NCBI GenBank assembly: GCA_052146815.1
Contig: JBKQMG010000040.1
Location: 42,136-106,135 of the forward strand
Source: DATJZH01 sp052146815
Lineage (GTDB): Bacteria > Actinomycetota > Actinomycetes > Streptosporangiales > Streptosporangiaceae
DNA length: 64,000 bases
Reading direction: 5' to 3'
This document shows, one piece after another, positions 60,834 through 64,000 of this stretch; position 1 is the stretch's first letter; every line of letters begins with the position of its first letter. Under the pieces are notes generated by a model that had not been told where the DNA came from, searched no databases, and saw only the letters and a program-made list of their open reading frames with translations. A program made the position numbers and the translations under genes.

Positions 60834-60929
60834 GGAGGCGTCAGGGTGCCTGGTGGCCCCCCCGGTCTTCAAAACCGGTGGACGGCGCTCGGCGTCGTCG
60901 GCGGGTTCGATTCCCGTCCGCCTCCGCCA
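60834..60929 (+). tRNA. selC: tRNA-Sec (anticodon TCA)
   Basis: A 96-base tRNA with the long acceptor GGAGGCG (60834-60840) paired to CGCCTCC (60919-60925), discriminator G and encoded CCA (60927-60929). The anticodon arm CCGGT / ACCGG encloses loop CTTCAAA, giving anticodon TCA at 60869-60871. The T loop TTCGATT is present and a long variable arm of about 20 bases follows the anticodon arm. All this fits selenocysteine tRNA. A possible -10 TAGGGT is at 60821-60826. It sits with selD, selA and selB. Confidence 0.95.
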
Positions 60930-60941
60930 GCAGCCCGGCGG

Positions 60942-61760
60942 TCAGGAAACCGGCGGCGCTTCCTCCGTCCCGGCCGCCTGGCTGGCCCCGACCGGCTCCT
61001 CGCCGCCGGCCACCTGCTCTGTGGCCGCAGGGAACTGCGCCGTCGTGCGCACGGGCAGCGGCTCCCGCCCGGCGGAATCCGCGGAATCCGCCTGCCGGGC
61101 CGGGAACTGGCCGGTCGCCGCCGTGTCGTCCTCGCGCTCGGCCAGGTCCGTGGCCGGATACCCGGCCGCCGAATCCGGGAACTGCTCGCCGGTCCGCGGC
61201 CCCGCCGCGAACGGGCCGTCAGGCCCTGTCTGCGCGGGCACTGTCGGCGCGGGCACGTCTCTGGCTGCGAGCATGGAAAAGCGCCCGATCGCGATCGCCG
61301 CGATGAACAAGACGACGACGCCGAGGCCGGTGAAGAAGCCGATCTGCTCGGTGAAGACGCGGACGACCGGGACGCCGGCCGTTCCCGGTGAGACGGAGGT
61401 CCCGGCCGGTGACCCGTAGGCCACGCCCGGGTTAATGCCGGTGTTCTTCGTGATTTCCAGGATGACCGGGTAGCCGAGGACGAACCATGCGCCGCCCGCA
61501 GCGGCCAGGAAGCCGCCGAGCAGGCCCGTGGCGCGGCTCCGGGTCATCAGCACGGCCAGGCCGCCGAGCAGGACCGCGATCCCCGGCAGAATCGACAGGT
61601 AGAGCCGGCCGGACGTATAGGCCCAGGCTTTATCCGGCGAGAATTCGTAACGGAAGTACGGACCGACGAACGGGATCACCGCTCCCCAGAGGCCCAGCAG
61701 GACCAGGAGACTCCCGCACAGACCCCCGCGACGGCGCGGAATACGGGCAACAGTGGCCAT
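60942..61760 (-). CDS. Uncharacterised membrane protein
   Basis: Protein of 272 residues with about four transmembrane helices (GGLCGSLLVLLGLWGAVIPF, LYLSILPGIAVLLGGLAVLM, GLLGGFLAAAGGAWFVLGY, and GFFTGLGVVVLFIAAIAIG) followed by a long disordered tail rich in A/P/T/D. An extracytoplasmic loop of about 40 residues lies before the last helix. I recognise no family. It separates tRNA-Sec from selA on the opposite strand. Confidence 0.75.
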   Translation of the reverse strand: MATVARIPRRRGGLCGSLLVLLGLWGAVIPFVGPYFRYEFSPDKAWAYTSGRLYLSILPGIAVLLGGLAVLMTRSRATGLLGGFLAAAGGAWFVLGYPVILEITKNTGINPGVAYGSPAGTSVSPGTAGVPVVRVFTEQIGFFTGLGVVVLFIAAIAIGRFSMLAARDVPAPTVPAQTGPDGPFAAGPRTGEQFPDSAAGYPATDLAEREDDTAATGQFPARQADSADSAGREPLPVRTTAQFPAATEQVAGGEEPVGASQAAGTEEAPPVS

Positions 61761-61846
61761 AAAGTCTCACTCCCAGCGTTTTGGAGGATTAAGACTTGCA
61801 CACACCGGCTACCCGCCGGGCGCCCCGTTATGCAAAGTGCTGGTAA

Positions 61847-63226
61847 ATGGGCGCAGAAGACGTCTTCACCGGCACTGCTCAGACACTTCCGACAGGTATG
61901 GTCACGCTCGTGGACGCCCGCAGGCTGATACCCCGCACCGACGCTCTCCTCGCTGACCCGCGTCTGGCCGACGCGCAGCAGCGGCTGGGGAAGCCGCTCG
62001 TGCTGGCCGCGTTGCGCGGAGCGCAGGAGAAGGCCCGCTCAGGAGACCTGCCGCCGGCCGAGGTCGCCGACGCCGCGGTCGCGGCGCTGCCTGCCCGGCC
62101 CGACAGCCTCACCCGGGTCATCAACGCCACCGGCGTCCTGCTGCACACCAACCTCGGCCGGGCGTCCCTGTCCGCTGCGGCGGCCGCAGCGGTTCAGGCC
62201 GCCGCGGGCTATACCGATCTTGAGTACGACCTGGCGACCGGCAAGCGGGGACGCCGCGGCCGCGGCATGCTCGCCGCGCTGGCCCGCGCCGTGCCGGGGG
62301 CGCAGGCCGTGCATGTGGTCAATAACAACGCCGCCGCGCTGGTGCTGGCGGCCACCGCCCTGGCCGCGGGCCGCGAGATCATCGTCAGCCGCGGCGAGCT
62401 GATCGAGATCGGCGACGGATTCCGGCTGCCTGATCTGCTCGAATCGACCGGCGCGCGCATCCGCGAGGTGGGCACGACGAACCGGACCGCCGTCGGCGAC
62501 TACGCCGCGGCCATCACGGCCGATACCGCGTTCGTGCTCAAGGTCCATCCGTCCAACTACCGGATCGAGGGGTTCACCGCCAGCACCGGCGTCGCGGAAC
62601 TGGCCGCGCTGGGCGTCCCGGTTGTCGGGGACATCGGCTCAGGCCTGCTGGTACCGCATCCGCTGCTGCCAGAGGAACCAGACGCCGCGTCGTGGCTGCG
62701 AGACGGCGCCGCCCTGGTAACCGCCAGCGGTGACAAGCTGCTCGGCGGCCCGCAGGCGGGCGTGCTACTCGGCCGGTCCGATCTGATCAGCGCCCTCGCC
62801 CGGCATCCGCTGGCCCGGGCCCTGCGAATCGACAAGCTGACCGCGGCCGCACTGGAAGCGACGCTGTGCGGACCGCCGCCGCCGGTCGCCGACGCGCTGA
62901 CCGCTGACCCGGCTCAGCTGGCCAGCCGGGCACAGAAGATCGCCCGCGTGCTCGCGTCCGCCGGGCTGGACGCCCGCGCCGGGGGCAGTGACGCGGCCGT
63001 GGGCGGTGGCGGCGGCCCCGGGGTCCGGCTGCCCAGCGCCGCCGTCAGCCTGCCGGCTGACCTGTCGGGCGACCTGCGGACGGGCGAGGCGGTGCGCCGG
63101 GGCACTATGCCTGCCGTGGTCGGCCGGGTAGACGAAGGCCGTCTGCTGCTCGACCTGCGCGCGGTGCCCCCGGCCGACGACGACCTGCTCACCGCAGCTG
63201 TCCTGGCCGCGGCGGGGGCCGGCTAA
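61847..63226 (+). CDS. selA: L-seryl-tRNA(Sec) selenium transferase
   Basis: PLP enzyme that converts seryl-tRNA-Sec to selenocysteinyl-tRNA; 459 residues from this start. The PLP lysine is in ASGDKLLGGPQAG. Other family blocks are RVINATGVLLHTNLGRASLS, NNNAAALVLAATALAAGREI, VSRGELIEIGDGFRLPDLLE, EVGTTNRT and VLKVHPSNYRIEGF. The start is uncertain: ATG 61847 gives a longer N terminus, ATG 61898 (MVTLVDARRL) is closer to family length; neither has a strong ribosome site. Its stop overlaps the selB ATG (TAATG). Confidence 0.95.
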   Translation: MGAEDVFTGTAQTLPTGMVTLVDARRLIPRTDALLADPRLADAQQRLGKPLVLAALRGAQEKARSGDLPPAEVADAAVAALPARPDSLTRVINATGVLLHTNLGRASLSAAAAAAVQAAAGYTDLEYDLATGKRGRRGRGMLAALARAVPGAQAVHVVNNNAAALVLAATALAAGREIIVSRGELIEIGDGFRLPDLLESTGARIREVGTTNRTAVGDYAAAITADTAFVLKVHPSNYRIEGFTASTGVAELAALGVPVVGDIGSGLLVPHPLLPEEPDAASWLRDGAALVTASGDKLLGGPQAGVLLGRSDLISALARHPLARALRIDKLTAAALEATLCGPPPPVADALTADPAQLASRAQKIARVLASAGLDARAGGSDAAVGGGGGPGVRLPSAAVSLPADLSGDLRTGEAVRRGTMPAVVGRVDEGRLLLDLRAVPPADDDLLTAAVLAAAGAG

Positions 63227-64000
63227 TGCAGGTCATCGCCACCGCCGGGCACGTCGATCACGGCAAGTCCACCCTGGTCCGGGCCCTGACCGGGATTGAT
63301 CCCGACCGCTGGGAAGAGGAACAGCGGCGGGGCCTGACTATCGACCTGGGCTATGCGTGGCTGACGCTGCCCTCAGGCGAGCAGGTCGCCTTCGTCGACG
63401 TGCCCGGCCATGAGCGATTCGTGCCCAACATGCTGGCCGGGGTGGGCCCGGTGCCCGCCGTGATGTTCGTGGTGGCCGCCGACGAGGGCTGGATGCCCCA
63501 GTCGGGCGAGCACCTGGCCGTCATCGACGCGCTCGGCATCCGCCACGGCCTGCTGGTGATCACCCGGGCGGATCTGGCCGATCCCGGCCCGGCCCGCGCC
63601 CAGGCGGCCGCCGCGATCAGCCGTAGCAGCCTGGGCGCCGTCGATGCCGTTGAGGTCAGCGCCGTGACCGGGGCCGGACTGCCCCGGCTTATCGCAGCCC
63701 TCGACAAGCTGGCGGCTGACCTGCCCGCACCCGACCCCGGGGCCCCTGTCCGGCTCTGGATAGACCGCGCCTTCAGCATCACCGGCAGCGGCACGGTGGT
63801 GACCGGCACGCTGCCCGCAGGCGTCATTCACCGCGGCGAAGAACTCGTCATCAGCCCGGCCATGCGGCCGGTCCGGGTGCGCAGCATCCAGACGCTGGGC
63901 GAATCAGTACCGGCCGTCACCGGGGTGGCCCGGACGGCCCTGAACCTGCGCGGCGTCAGCAGGGACGCGGTGACCAGGGGCATGGCCCTGGTCACCGCGG
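63226..64000 (+). CDS. selB: Selenocysteine-specific elongation factor SelB, N-terminal part
   Basis: GTPase that brings selenocysteinyl-tRNA to the ribosome. The part present, about 258 residues, has G1 GHVDHGKSTLVRAL, the switch II DVPGHERFVPNML, and the ITRADLAD stretch at the NKxD position, then domain II (RLWIDRAFSITGSGTVVTGT). The C-terminal RNA-binding winged helices are beyond the window end. Coupled to selA by the TAATG overlap. Confidence 0.95.
   Translation, partial: MQVIATAGHVDHGKSTLVRALTGIDPDRWEEEQRRGLTIDLGYAWLTLPSGEQVAFVDVPGHERFVPNMLAGVGPVPAVMFVVAADEGWMPQSGEHLAVIDALGIRHGLLVITRADLADPGPARAQAAAAISRSSLGAVDAVEVSAVTGAGLPRLIAALDKLAADLPAPDPGAPVRLWIDRAFSITGSGTVVTGTLPAGVIHRGEELVISPAMRPVRVRSIQTLGESVPAVTGVARTALNLRGVSRDAVTRGMALVTA

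Noticed and set aside
1..64000. CRISPR array, prophage or insertion sequence
   Set aside because: No regularly spaced repeats of 25-40 bases, no integrase, transposase or phage structural genes, and no flanking long terminal repeats were seen.

Overview
The window is high-GC DNA (frequent GTG starts, third-position G/C bias, four-base stop/start overlaps) and looks like a chromosomal segment of a filamentous or soil actinomycete. Supporting markers are a SufR-SufBD-Rieske-SufCSUT operon, an actinobacterial VLRF1-type peptidyl-tRNA hydrolase, an SseB-family protein, a CGNR/ABATE regulator and the ABC-F / small HTH / enoyl-CoA hydratase trio. The genus cannot be fixed from the sequence. I see no phage, transposon, integrase or CRISPR array. 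Two genes (a cytochrome P450 and a phosphoribulokinase) carry frameshifts, so either pseudogene decay or local sequence error must be kept in mind.

Layout. 0-8.6 kb: transketolase (cut by the window edge), an alpha/beta hydrolase, a TPP riboswitch reading into an orphan family-5 solute-binding lipoprotein, a P-loop kinase, heme A synthase, an EamA exporter and an ABC-2 export pair. 8.7-17.3 kb: a serine carboxypeptidase-like gene, then a five-gene operon (permease, glutamine-synthetase-like ligase, aldehyde dehydrogenase, SDR, class I amidotransferase) diverging from a FadR-type regulator with a perfect palindrome between them; this is a gamma-glutamylation route for an amine, best fitting ethanolamine. 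17.4-20.6 kb: secreted phosphatase-superfamily protein and a frameshifted P450. 20.8-27.4 kb: the SUF iron-sulfur assembly operon under SufR. 27.4-29.5 kb: leuA behind a leucine leader peptide and attenuator. 29.5-37.0 kb: CGNR regulator, class I aldolase, a broken phosphoribulokinase, cbbX, cbbS, cbbL (red-type form I RuBisCO) and a LysR/CbbR regulator. 37.0-50.5 kb: SseB, VLRF1, permease, methyltransferase, ABC-F protein with a leader, small HTH protein, crotonase, ABC exporter, SDR, sulfotransferase, GH15 and a small lipoprotein. 50.7-64 kb: sulfonate/nitrate-type ABC importer, FdhD, GT87, SelD, acyl-CoA synthetase, thioesterase, HxlR regulator, tRNA-Sec, a membrane protein, SelA and the start of SelB.

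How it fits together. The transketolase - cox15 - ABC - suf - ABC-F - HTH - crotonase order resembles the conserved actinobacterial backbone known from Mycobacterium tuberculosis (tkt ... Rv1456c-Rv1458c, Rv1460-Rv1466, Rv1473/Rv1473A/Rv1472), with metabolic modules inserted. The Calvin-cycle set contains RuBisCO, its activase, regulator, aldolase and transketolase, but its phosphoribulokinase copy here is not intact. The right end holds the full selenocysteine system (selD, tRNA-Sec, selA, selB) next to fdhD, which suggests that a selenocysteine formate dehydrogenase is encoded elsewhere. The most unusual items are the riboswitch-driven orphan binding protein, the damaged cbbP with its terminal inverted repeat, the leader in front of the ABC-F gene, and the candidate ethanolamine pathway.
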